Assembly (NCBI RefSeq): GCF_039503195.1
Contig: NZ_JBCJKP010000001.1
Span: 9,052,001-9,116,000, forward strand
Direction: 5' to 3'
Source of the DNA: Streptomyces mirabilis
GTDB lineage: Bacteria > Actinomycetota > Actinomycetes > Streptomycetales > Streptomycetaceae
DNA length: 64,000 bases
Below the pieces are notes generated by a model. The model worked only from the letters and a program-made list of their open reading frames with translations. It ran no database searches and was not told the DNA's origin. The translations under genes were made by a program, and so were the position numbers. This document shows positions 29,365 to 37,017 of this stretch, piece by piece; position 1 is the stretch's first letter, and each line of letters opens with the position of its first letter.

Positions 29365-29825
29365 ATGGAATATGTGAAGCTCGGCAATACTGGCCTCGAC
29401 ATTTCCCCCATCTGCCTGGGCTGCATGACCTTCGGCGAACCGGAACGCGGCTACCCCTCGTGGAGCATGCCCGAGGAAGAGGGCCGGTCGATCTCAAGCA
29501 GGCGATCGACGCGGGCATCAACTTCTTCGACACCGCGAACGTCTACTCGGCCGGCTCCAGCGAGGAGATCCTTGGGCGCGCCGTCAAGGATTTCGCCCGC
29601 CGCGACGAGGTCGTCATCGCGACCAAGGTCCACGGCGTCATGCGCCCCGGGCCGAACGGCAGCGGACTGTCCCAGAAAACGATCTTCGCTGAGGTCGACG
29701 CCAGCCTCACCCGCCTCGGTACCGACTACATCGACCTCTACCAGATCCACCGTCTGGACCCGAAGGTCCCTGTGGAAGAGACTCTGGAGGCTGGCTTCGT
29801 CGGTGTCGATCGACTCCATCTATAG
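29365..29825 (+). pseudogene. Aldo/keto reductase, frameshifted and 3' truncated
   Basis: ATG 29365 begins [20 protein letters not shown]. Near 29494 one base is missing; the next frame continues [20 protein letters not shown] and VVIATKVHG to [12 protein letters not shown]. The gene stops matching at VEETLEA (about 29796), where the IS21-type end begins; the C-terminal half is gone. A dead relative of the AKR at 6676. Confidence 0.8.
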
Positions 29826-29831
29826 GGCTGT

Positions 29832-31320
29832 TCTGACTCCACCCAGCGGCTGGGGAGGTCAGTTTGGTAGGTGAGATCTGACTCCACCTGGTGGGGCCCC
29901 GAGGCGGAGCTGTTGGTTCTGGCTGTGCCGTAGGTCGGTGTGCCCTCGGAAGCGCAACTGCGCCTGCCACGCGGAAAGCGGACGGAGGGTGGATAGCCTG
30001 ATCTTGTGACGGATGACGCAGGTGGGTGGCAGCAACTGGCTGACCTTCTGCCGCCGGTGGATGCCCAAGAGGTCATGGACTGCTGGGCAATCGGCGAGCA
30101 GGAGGCTGGACTCGACATCCTCGTCGCGAGCTTGCTGAGACGGGAGACGCCGATCAGCGATCGGTCGCGCGCCCAGTTGGCGGTGACCGCGGAGGTCTGG
30201 GGTCAGCGAGAGGCACTCGAACCGAAGATCATCCAGTGCCGTCGTCATGCAGACGGCGATGGCGATGTGCGGGTGATCGCTCCCGCTGATGCCGTTTCCG
30301 TGCCAGGGCCGGTGATCGGTAGCCAAAGGGAGCTGGCCGAGCAACTCGTGGTCCCCTGGATCGCATGCACCAGTTGCCAGCAGGTCCTCGGCCGGGCCCA
30401 TACCCGTGAGCCCTGGGGCGACCTCTCCTACCTGGCGACGCATTACGTCCTGTTCAGCCCGGGAGCGGTGGCACGGACCCGCCTTTTCGGCCCGTCGGCG
30501 GCCAACGAGGCCTTCGCCGCCCTGATCTCCTGCACGATCTGCCAGTAGTCGGAATGCCACGCATGACCGCTTTCAGCCGGCGGCTAGGCGCTCCGCCTGC
30601 TGTTCGGCGCGGGCCCGGGTCAGCTGGAGGCGGTAGGAGTCGGTGCCGGTCTCGATGATGTTGCCGCCGAAGGTGAGCCGGTCCACGATCGCCGCGCAGA
30701 GCCGGGGGTCGGTGAAGGTCTTCGTCCACCCTCCGAACGATTCGTTCGATGCGATCGCCACGGAGTTCTTTTCCTCACGCTCCGTCAAAACCTGGAACAG
30801 CAGCTCCGCTCCCCGACGATCAAGCTCCATATGTCCAAGTTCATCGATACAAAGGAGATCGACACGGCCGTAGCGGGCGATGGTCTTGGCCAGCATCTTC
30901 TCGTCCGCGGCCTCCACCAGCTCGTTGACGAGCTTGGTCGCCAGCACGTACTTGACCCGGTACTCGTACATCGCCGCCTCGGTGCCCAGTGCGATGAGCA
31001 GGTGCGACTTACCGGTCCCGCTGTCGCCGATCAAGCACAGCGGCAGACCCTTCTTGACCCACTCGCACTTCGCCAGCGTGTTGATCGTGGCCGGGTCGAT
31101 GGCAGGGTTGGCCTCGAAATCGAACTGCCGCAACGACTTGTCGTGCGGAAAGCCAGCCGCCTTGATCCGGCGCTCGGAACGCCGCCGGGCCCGGTCATCG
31201 CACTCCGACAGCAGCAGCTCGGCGAGGAATCCGCGGTAGGTCATCTGGTCGCGAAGCGCGGCTTCGGCCAGCTCGGGGTACTGGGTGCGGATGGTCGGCA
31301 GCCGGAGCATCCGGCACGAG
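29832..31320 (-). mobile_element. IS21-family remnant carrying istB and an orphan gene
   Basis: The left boundary has two direct copies of TCTGACTCCACC (29832-29843 and 29877-29888), the multiple terminal repeats typical of IS21. istB lies inside on the minus strand. The istA transposase and the other end are missing because an IS6 element starts at 31321. Between istB and the end sits an unrelated plus-strand gene. Confidence 0.6.
30006..30548 (+). CDS. Hypothetical protein inside the IS21 remnant
   Basis: A 180-aa soluble protein from GTG 30006. TAGCCT at 29993-29998 is only 7 nt before the start, so the message may be leaderless. It contains two Cys pairs (ACTSCQQVLG and SCTICQ) that could bind zinc, and a helical first half (VMDCWAIGEQEAGLDILVAS). 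No family recognised. Its place between istB and the IS21 end makes it a candidate passenger gene. Confidence 0.6.
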   Translation: MTDDAGGWQQLADLLPPVDAQEVMDCWAIGEQEAGLDILVASLLRRETPISDRSRAQLAVTAEVWGQREALEPKIIQCRRHADGDGDVRVIAPADAVSVPGPVIGSQRELAEQLVVPWIACTSCQQVLGRAHTREPWGDLSYLATHYVLFSPGAVARTRLFGPSAANEAFAALISCTICQ

Positions 31321-31331
31321 GGCGCTGTCAC
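30573..31331 (-). pseudogene. IstB-like ATP-binding protein of IS21, 5' end lost
   Basis: About 250 aa with Walker A GDSGTGKSHLLIALG, Walker B VDLLCIDELGHM and sensor IASNESFGGW, typical of the AAA+ IstB target-selection ATPase. Its first codons lie in the neighbouring IS6 terminal repeat (31321-31335), so the natural N-terminus was cut off. Without istA, transposition is not expected. Confidence 0.8.
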
Positions 31332-32184
31332 GTTGACTGGCTGGGTGGGATGATCTTCTGGTTGGTCGTGGTGGAGGGGGATCGTCCGTGGAGAGCGCGT
31401 CGCCGTCGTATAGGGGGCACCGTTACCCGGTCGAGGTCATATCCCACTGCGTGTGGCTGTACCACCGATTCCCGCTCAGCTTCCGCGAGGTCGAGGAGCT
31501 GCTGCTCCAGCGCGGCGTGATCGTCTCCTACGAGACCATCCGCCGCTGGTGCGCCAAGTTCGGCCAGGCCTACGCGAACGGACTGCGCCGCCGTCGGCCA
31601 CGGCCCGGCGACAAGTGGCACCTGGACGAGGTCTTCATCAAGATCAACGGGGAGCACAAGTACCTGTGGCGGGCCGTCGACCAGGACGGCAACGTGCTCG
31701 ACATCCTCGTGCAGAACCGGCGGGACAAGGCCGCCGCCAGGCGCTTCTTCCGCCGCCTGATGAAGAAGACCGGCACGGTGCCGCGGGTGGTCGTCACCGA
31801 CAAGCTCCGCTCCTACGGCGCCGCCCACCGCGAGGTCATGCCCTCCGTCGAGCACCGCTCACACAAGGGACTGAACAACCGGGCCGAGAACTCCCACCAG
31901 CCCACCCGGCAGCGCGAACGCGCGATGAAGGGCTTCCGCAGCATCGGTGGAGCACAGCGGTTCCTGTCCGCGTTCAGCGGCATCTCACCCCACTTCCCAC
32001 CCCACCGCCACCTGATGACCGCCCCCGACCACCGAGCCGAGATGACCATCCGCTTCGCCATCTGGGACCAGATCACCGACGCTGTCGGCCGACCCACCAC
32101 GGTCTGACCAAAGGCCCGGAACCCAGCAACACCACACCCTGACACGCCGCCAGATCTCCACACACCCGACAACGTGACAGTGCC
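31321..32184 (+). mobile_element. IS6-family insertion sequence, copy 1
   Basis: 864 bp bounded by GGCGCTGTCACGTTG (31321-31335) and CAACGTGACAGTGCC (32170-32184). It is almost identical to the inverted copy at 42347-43210; I see one base difference near the left end. It interrupts istB on one side and an ATP-grasp gene on the other. Flanking octamers (GGCACGAG and CTTTCGAC) do not match, so this is not a simple insertion. Confidence 0.9.
31388..32107 (+). CDS. IS6-family DDE transposase
   Basis: A 239-aa protein from GTG 31388. DDE landmarks KWHLDEVFIKI, VTDKLRSYG and NNRAENSHQPTRQRER are intact. Identical in sequence to the protein at 42424-43143, which implies recent duplication and a functional enzyme. 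Confidence 0.95.
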   Translation: MESASPSYRGHRYPVEVISHCVWLYHRFPLSFREVEELLLQRGVIVSYETIRRWCAKFGQAYANGLRRRRPRPGDKWHLDEVFIKINGEHKYLWRAVDQDGNVLDILVQNRRDKAAARRFFRRLMKKTGTVPRVVVTDKLRSYGAAHREVMPSVEHRSHKGLNNRAENSHQPTRQRERAMKGFRSIGGAQRFLSAFSGISPHFPPHRHLMTAPDHRAEMTIRFAIWDQITDAVGRPTTV

Positions 32185-32324
32185 CTTTCGACTTCTGCGT
32201 AGGCGAAGACGGGCAATGGTGGTTCCTGGAGTGCAACCCCTCCGGTCAGTGGTACTGGCTGGAGTCTGAGACCGGTCTGCCGATGTGCGCAGCCCTGGCA
32301 GACCTTTTGGAGAGGACGTCGTGA
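32185..32324 (+). pseudogene. ATP-grasp graspetide synthetase, C-terminal remnant
   Basis: The frame from the IS6 end to TGA 32322 reads FDFCVGEDGQWWFLECNPSG, then QWYWLESETGLPMCAALAD. This is the end of the ATP-grasp ligase of graspetide systems, with the metal-binding Glu and Asn of ECNP. The first 85-90% is lost to the IS6 insertion. Its stop overlaps the next start (GTGA), showing an original operon with the methyltransferase. Confidence 0.8.
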
Positions 32325-33438
32325 CCGACCAAGCGCAGCTCCACCAGCAACTCATCGACTCCATGACGGCGAACGGCAGTCTGCGCACGGAGCCGTGGAA
32401 GCGTGCCGTCGAAACCGTCGCCCGACACGAGTTCCTGCGGACCGGGTTCTTCCACCGCGTGGACGGCGCTGTGCCCTCGGCATGGGCACCCGTCCTGGAA
32501 GGCGACGCCAGTTGGCTCGAAGCCTGCTACGAGGACGGTCCCTGGTGACTCAGATCGCCGGCACGATCATGCCCGCGGACATCCGCGGCCAGATCATGCG
32601 GGACCCGACCAGTTCCAGCACGCTGCCGTCTCTCGTGGTGCGCATGCTGGAGGACCTCCAGGTCGAGCCGGAGTCGAAGGTGCTGGAGATCGGGACCGGC
32701 ACCGGGTACTCCACCGCGGTGCTCTGCGCGCGGCTGGGCGAGGAGTACGTCACCTCGATCGAGTACGACGAGGAAGTGGCCTCGCGTGCACGGACAGCCC
32801 TGGGCCGACGGGGGATGTACCCCACGCTCGTCAGCAGCGACGGCCTCCTCGGCTACGCCGAAGGGGCACCGTACGACCGGGTGATCGCCACCTGCGGCGT
32901 GTGCACCGTTCCTGCGGCCTGGATCGAGCAGACCCGGCCCGGTGGCCTGATCCTGACAACCATCGGTGGCTGGCTCGGCTCGTCGGAACTCGCACGCCTG
33001 ACCGTCCACAACGACGGCACGGCAACCGGGCTGCTACTGAGCGGTCAGGTCAGCTTCATGCTCGCGCGCCCGCACACGCCGCCCGCGCTGGGCCTGCTCC
33101 CCGACCTCAGCGAGGGCAAGGAGCGCGAGGCCATCATCGGAACCGACGCACTGAACGACTGGACATCCCGCTTCGTCATGCAGCTCGCAGCTCCCCACGC
33201 ACAGCACCTGACGATGGAACGCGACGGTCATACCGAGCACGTTCTCGTCGACGTCGAGTCCGGCTCGTGGGCTGCCCTCTATGAGAAGGACGGCCGCTGG
33301 ATCGTGCGGCAGGACGGGCCCAACGCCCCCTGGGATGCTGTCGAGGAGCAGCTCGGCCGCTGGCACGCGGCCGGCACTCCGGCACTGGAGGAGTTCACCG
33401 TCAGCGTCACCCCGCAGGGCCAGACCATCACCTGGTAG
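32321..33438 (+). pseudogene. Protein-isoaspartate-methyltransferase-like enzyme of a graspetide system, one frameshift
   Basis: GTG 32321 is coupled to the ATP-grasp stop. The first frame reads RHEFLRTGFFHRVDG and ends at TGA 32546. Adding one G in the run at 32544-32545 joins it to the rest: VTQIAGTIMPADIRG, then DPTSSSTLPSLVVRMLEDL, SAM motif VLEIGTGTGYSTAVL and the C-terminal half to TITW. This is the PCMT homologue found with ATP-grasp RiPP ligases; in fuscimiditide-type pathways it converts an Asp to aspartimide. Frame loss may be real or a homopolymer error. No precursor remains upstream. Confidence 0.82.
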
Positions 33439-33450
33439 GCCCCATGCCAG

Positions 33451-33488
33451 CCCCGCTCGTCCGCTCCCCCCGTGGCGGACGGGCGGGG
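33451..33488 (+). terminator. Terminator after the graspetide methyltransferase
   Basis: A 14-bp stem with one G-T pair, CCCCGCTCGTCCGC/GCGGACGGGCGGGG, and a 10-nt loop, 13 bp past the stop. It separates the graspetide operon from the following fragment. Confidence 0.65.
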
Positions 33489-33687
33489 ACTGGCGTCGGT
33501 GCTCAGGACATCGCCGACGTCCGGAGTGGCGCAACTCGGTGGTTTCGCCAATTCCCTGATGCTTCGCACCGGGGGATGCGCCGGCTGTCAGCTCTCTGCC
33601 ACCTGCCAGGTGTGCAGGCCGATGGCCAAGGTTGTCCAGGAGGCGATGGCACCACTGAAGAACTACTGCCAACACGGAAGTAGGTGA
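33472..33687 (+). pseudogene. SPASM-like Cys-rich C-terminal fragment (radical SAM maturase remnant?)
   Basis: A 71-aa frame whose GTG start lies in the previous terminator, so the natural start is missing. The second half is CAGCQLSATCQVCRPMAK, then APLKNYCQHG: five Cys and a YCQHG ending. The spacing resembles the auxiliary-cluster (SPASM) end of radical SAM peptide maturases. The body with CxxxCxxC is absent. It lies 4 bp before a 46-aa peptide gene. The family assignment is tentative; a genuine small Cys protein is possible. Confidence 0.4.
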
Positions 33688-33691
33688 CCCC

Positions 33692-33832
33692 ATGACCGCG
33701 GTGATGGTCGAGATCACGCAGACGCGCATCCACGCCAAGGACGAGGACCCAAAGGAGGGCGGAGCTGTGCTCGTTGAGACGTTGATGACCTGGACTCTGC
33801 CGGGATGCAACGACGACAACCCGTACAACTAG
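33692..33832 (+). CDS. 46-aa peptide, candidate RiPP precursor
   Basis: ATG 33692 lies 4 bp after the SPASM-like stop. The N-terminal 25 residues are polar and charged (EITQTRIHAKDEDPKEGG), leader-like. The C-terminal part is short and distinctive: TWTLPGCNDDNPYN. A 14-bp hairpin follows directly, then a phosphotransferase gene. Precursor peptides often sit beside their maturase with such an attenuator after them. No known precursor family recognised. It could instead be a chance frame, but position, composition and the hairpin argue otherwise. Confidence 0.5.
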   Translation: MTAVMVEITQTRIHAKDEDPKEGGAVLVETLMTWTLPGCNDDNPYN

Positions 33833-33843
33833 CCAGCGCCATG

Positions 33844-33876
33844 CGGGTGGAGTCGCGGACGGCGCGGCTCCACCCG
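33844..33876 (+). terminator. Attenuator-like hairpin after the 46-aa peptide gene
   Basis: A 14-bp stem (CGGGTGGAGTCGCG/CGCGGCTCCACCCG, one G-T pair) with a 5-nt loop, 12 bp past the peptide stop. TTTTT follows about 18 nt later, just before the kinase start. Suits partial termination giving more peptide message than kinase message. Confidence 0.65.
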
Positions 33877-33911
33877 TCCACCTGGCCTACGCCGTTTTTC
33901 TGGAGCACACA

Positions 33912-34597
33912 TTGGCAACACACCGCCTGTCCAGCGTGCCTGCGGACGCGCTCGCCGTGATCGAGGCCACCACCGGCCCGGTCGAGAGAGCCGAGATGGT
34001 ATCGGCTGGACTCAACAGCGAGATCGCGGCTCGTGTACAACTCCGCGACGGCCGAAGGATCTTCGTCAAGGGTATGCGCTCCGACCACCGGTGGGTGTGG
34101 ACACAGCGGCGCGAGGCCGACATCAACGCACACACCCGCGGTCTCGCCCCCGAACTGAAGTGGCACGCCACAGGCAAGGGCTGGAACCTGCTGGCTTTCG
34201 AAGACCTCGGCGGCAAACATGCCGATTACATGCCAGGCTCCCCGGACCTGGAACTCGTCATCCAGGCCATGTGGACCCTGTCAACCGCGACCGCCCCCGC
34301 CTCCGTCGACCTCAAGACGATGCCGTCGCGGCTGAGTGCTCACGTCGAGGAGCCAGACGACCTTCAAGCATTCGCAGGAACACATCTGCTCCACACCGAC
34401 TGGAAGCCCGACAACGTCCTGATCACCGGCGGCCGAGCCCGCCTCGTCGACTGGGATGGGCCTCCCTCGGTGCAGCCTGGATCGACCCCGCCCTGTGGGT
34501 GATCTGGCTCATCGCCTCCGGCCACACCCCTGAAGAGGCCGAAGCGCTGGCACACCGACACCCGGCATGGGACCGCGCACCCGTATCACGCACTTAC
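33912..34597 (+). pseudogene. Aminoglycoside-phosphotransferase-like kinase, frameshifted and 3' truncated
   Basis: TTG 33912 follows GGAG. The kinase-like N-lobe has RRIFVKGM (Lys). The catalytic loop is HTDWKPDNVLI (Brenner motif, near residue 160), then ARLVDW. Adding one G in the run at 34453-34455 restores DWGWASLGAAWIDPALWV and continues to HPAWDRAP. There the IS701 element begins (34598) and cuts off the C-terminus. Substrate unknown; a role in modifying the adjacent peptide, or plain resistance, are both guesses. Confidence 0.7.
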
Positions 34598-36128
34598 CGG
34601 TAGTTCGTTAAATCCGGCAGTAGAGATCAAGACCGTGTCCGGTGGTGACCGCGTCGATCAGGGCCTGGAGCTCGGAAGGCGGGTCCTTGTCCGTCCAGGC
34701 TCGCCACCACCGGTTGAGGGTGACGGCGGGGGTGAGCCAGGAACGGATGGCGCGTAAGACCCTGGGCCAGCAAGGCTGTTGGGGCTGGTGGGGTGTGCCT
34801 GGGCCCCCTCTCTGGCCCGTTGTTGGGGCGCGGATCCGGCGCGCTGGTATCCAGGGGTCCGGGTGGGGCGAACCACTGGTCCCAGCAGAAAGAGAAGGCG
34901 CAGTTGACCAGGGTCTGGTGGCGGCGGATGGCGCGGTCGGAGCGGACTTGGAAGTCGGCCCAGCCGAGTTCGTCCTTGATCTGCTTGTAGCTCTGCTCGA
35001 TCCAGGGCCGCAGGCCGTAGAGACGGACGACCTCGGCCAGGTCGGCCGGCGGATGCGGGCTGGTGGCGGTGTGGCCTGCGTCAGGGTGGGGCAGGTTGGT
35101 GGCCAGGTACCAGGTGGCCTTCTCCAGCAGCCGGGCTGGGTCGGTGGTGGCCACGATCAGGCGGCAGGGCGAGTTGGGGCCGTAGCCGCCCAGGCGGGCA
35201 TCGGCGGCCCACCAGGTCTCGGTGTGCCCGTCGCGGAAGTGACGCTCAACGGGCGTCCAGTCGCCGGAATGGTCGGCATCTTGCCAGGCCAGGGTGTGTG
35301 CGGCCTCAATGGGGGTGTGCGGCTGGTCGACCGGGGCCCAGACACCGTTACGCGGCTTGAGCGCCACCACGTAGGCAGGCCGGCCTCGCGCAGTGCGAGA
35401 TACCAGTCGTCACTGACCGAGTAGGCGCAGTCGGCGACCACTGCCCGGCAGCCGATGCCCGCCCCTTTCCCACGGGCCGCGAGGGCAGCGGCCAGCTGCG
35501 GTTTCGTGCGGAAGGCCGGATCGGACCGGCCGCGGGCGAAGTGATGGGCAGGGGTGTAGGGAGTCGCATGCAGCGGGTAGTACACGCGGCCGTCGGTCCA
35601 CACCGTGGTCACCGTGACGATGCCGTTGTCCGTCTTGCCCAACCGGCCCAGCCACTGCCGGCCCACGTGCGCGGTCGCCGTGCCGTCCTTGCGGTCCCCG
35701 GAGTCGTCGATCACGATGACCCCGCCGTCGTGCGGAGCCGTCGCCGACAGCGCAGCAGCTCGAGCCGCCGGTCGTTGACCTGTTCGGCCTCCCAAGGAGA
35801 CTCGGACAGGAAGAACTGCAATCGCTGCACCCCCGGCATCCCCGCCCCCGCCACCGGCTCCGCCCCTGCCAGACAGGTGATCGTCTTGTTCCGCTCCCGC
35901 GGCGCCAGCGGCCCCGTCAGACACTCACGAAACCCCCGCCGCTGTGCCAGGCTGAAGAAGAGGTCGTCGAACCGGGCCGCGTACTCCTCCAACGGCCCCG
36001 GCGCAGGCGGACACGGACGGCGAGCAGTCATTGTCAGCCCCCAGCACCGCAGTTGACTCCTACCACCGGCCTACGACCAACCCGACCTGCCGTCAACCCA
36101 CACCACCGCCGGACTTAACGAACTACCG
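34598..36128 (-). mobile_element. IS701-family insertion sequence
   Basis: About 1531 bp between near-perfect 21-bp inverted ends: CGGTAGTTCGTTAAATCCGGC (34598-34618) and its complement at 36108-36128 with one mismatch. Carries one IS701-type transposase on the minus strand. Immediately outside the right end is an isolated IS6 terminal repeat (36132-36146), so IS701 has replaced or entered an older IS6 copy. Confidence 0.8.
34627..36031 (-). pseudogene. IS701-family transposase with two frame breaks
   Basis: Three frames join into one protein. The first (ATG 36031) runs FDDLFFSLAQRRGFRECLTG to DRRLELL. Near 35750 one base restores DGGVIVIDDSGDRKDG with the first catalytic Asp, running to VVADCAYSVSDDWY with the second. 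Near 35373 another base restores VVALKPRNG and continues to GLRPWIEQSYKQIKDELGW with the catalytic Glu. All catalytic blocks are present, so only the frame is broken. Either inactive or mis-sequenced. Confidence 0.8.
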
Positions 36129-36131
36129 TAA

Positions 36132-36146
36132 CAACGTGACAGCGCC
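36132..36146. repeat. Solo IS6 terminal inverted repeat
   Basis: CAACGTGACAGCGCC is identical to the right end of the IS6 copy at 43196-43210 (transposase-start side). No transposase adjoins it; IS701 starts 4 bp away. It shows that a third IS6 copy, minus-strand oriented, once lay here. Confidence 0.75.
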
Positions 36147-36412
36147 TCGCGGTGACCTGGTGGAGCGGCCCGATCGACCAGGCCGTAGGCGGCGGCGGAT
36201 CCGACTCCTCGGACCCCTTCTTCCCTCGGATCGACCCGATGGTGTTCAGCGCGCGCGGTGTCGTCCCCATCGGCTATGCCGCCCTCGCCTTCGCCCTCGA
36301 CGTCCTCTTCCGCCGCACCCTGCCGGCGATGGCCACCACTCTCGCCGTCTTCACCGCGGTCCAGATCGCCATGCCCCTGTGGATCCGGCCCCACCTGGGC
36401 GAGGTCCGCGGC
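36147..36412 (+). pseudogene. ABC transporter permease C-terminal-region fragment
   Basis: The plus frame reads WSGPIDQAVGGGGSDSSDPF, then FSARGVVPIGYAALAFALDV and ATTLAVFTAVQIAMPLWIRP. This is part of a Streptomyces ABC-2-type permease, with two membrane helices. It starts at the IS6 end and loses similarity near 36412. A remnant only. Confidence 0.55.
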
Positions 36413-37017
36413 CTCCGTCGTCAGCGTCGTCGGCGGCGCGGGGTACTGCGGTGCCAGCGCCGGTGGGGACCTCCGTGCCAACAAGGCCCCTCGGATAGCT
36501 GTTGCCGTCTTCTCGGTGCGGCTCGCGTTTACCGGGAGTGTGGCGGTATCGCTCTCCGCTTCCGTCTCGTGACGTGCATCACCTGGTGGCGGGTGCGGAA
36601 AGTTGCCGGAGGCTTCGGCCGCCCTTCCGCTTCACATGAATCACACAGGTCCCGCGTGGGATGTGCACGTGAACGACGTATTCCGGAACGGTTCTCGTCT
36701 CCCCGGAGCGGTGTATGCGTGTGCCTTGCGGCCCTGAACTTTCCCTGTTCTGTTCACGTGTTCTGTGTCTATGGTGAGCGCCGCGTGCGGTGGATCTTGA
36801 CCAGTCCGGACACACGCGTCTGTCATTCGGCGACCGGGGGAACACCGTCGCCCACGGGGAGGGGCTGCTTCGTCATGCCGTCATACCGGCTGTCTGCGCA
36901 CGCTGGTCCAGCCCGCGCTGTGCGCCCCTGACTCCGGCTCAGGACCGCTGTTCTCCCCTTGTCTTCGACCAGGCCTGACCGGGCCCGCCACCTTTGGACG
37001 AAGAAAGAGATGCTCTG
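36413..37017. other. Long upstream region of the toxin gene, no recognised gene
   Basis: Open frames here have no family features or ribosome sites. The base composition is less GC-rich in places (around 36640-36780). It may contain the toxin operon's promoter; I cannot fix one. Confidence 0.4.

Noticed and set aside
36413..36931. Continuation of the permease-fragment frame
   Set aside because: Composition changes to Arg-rich, non-membrane sequence after 36412 with no family match.
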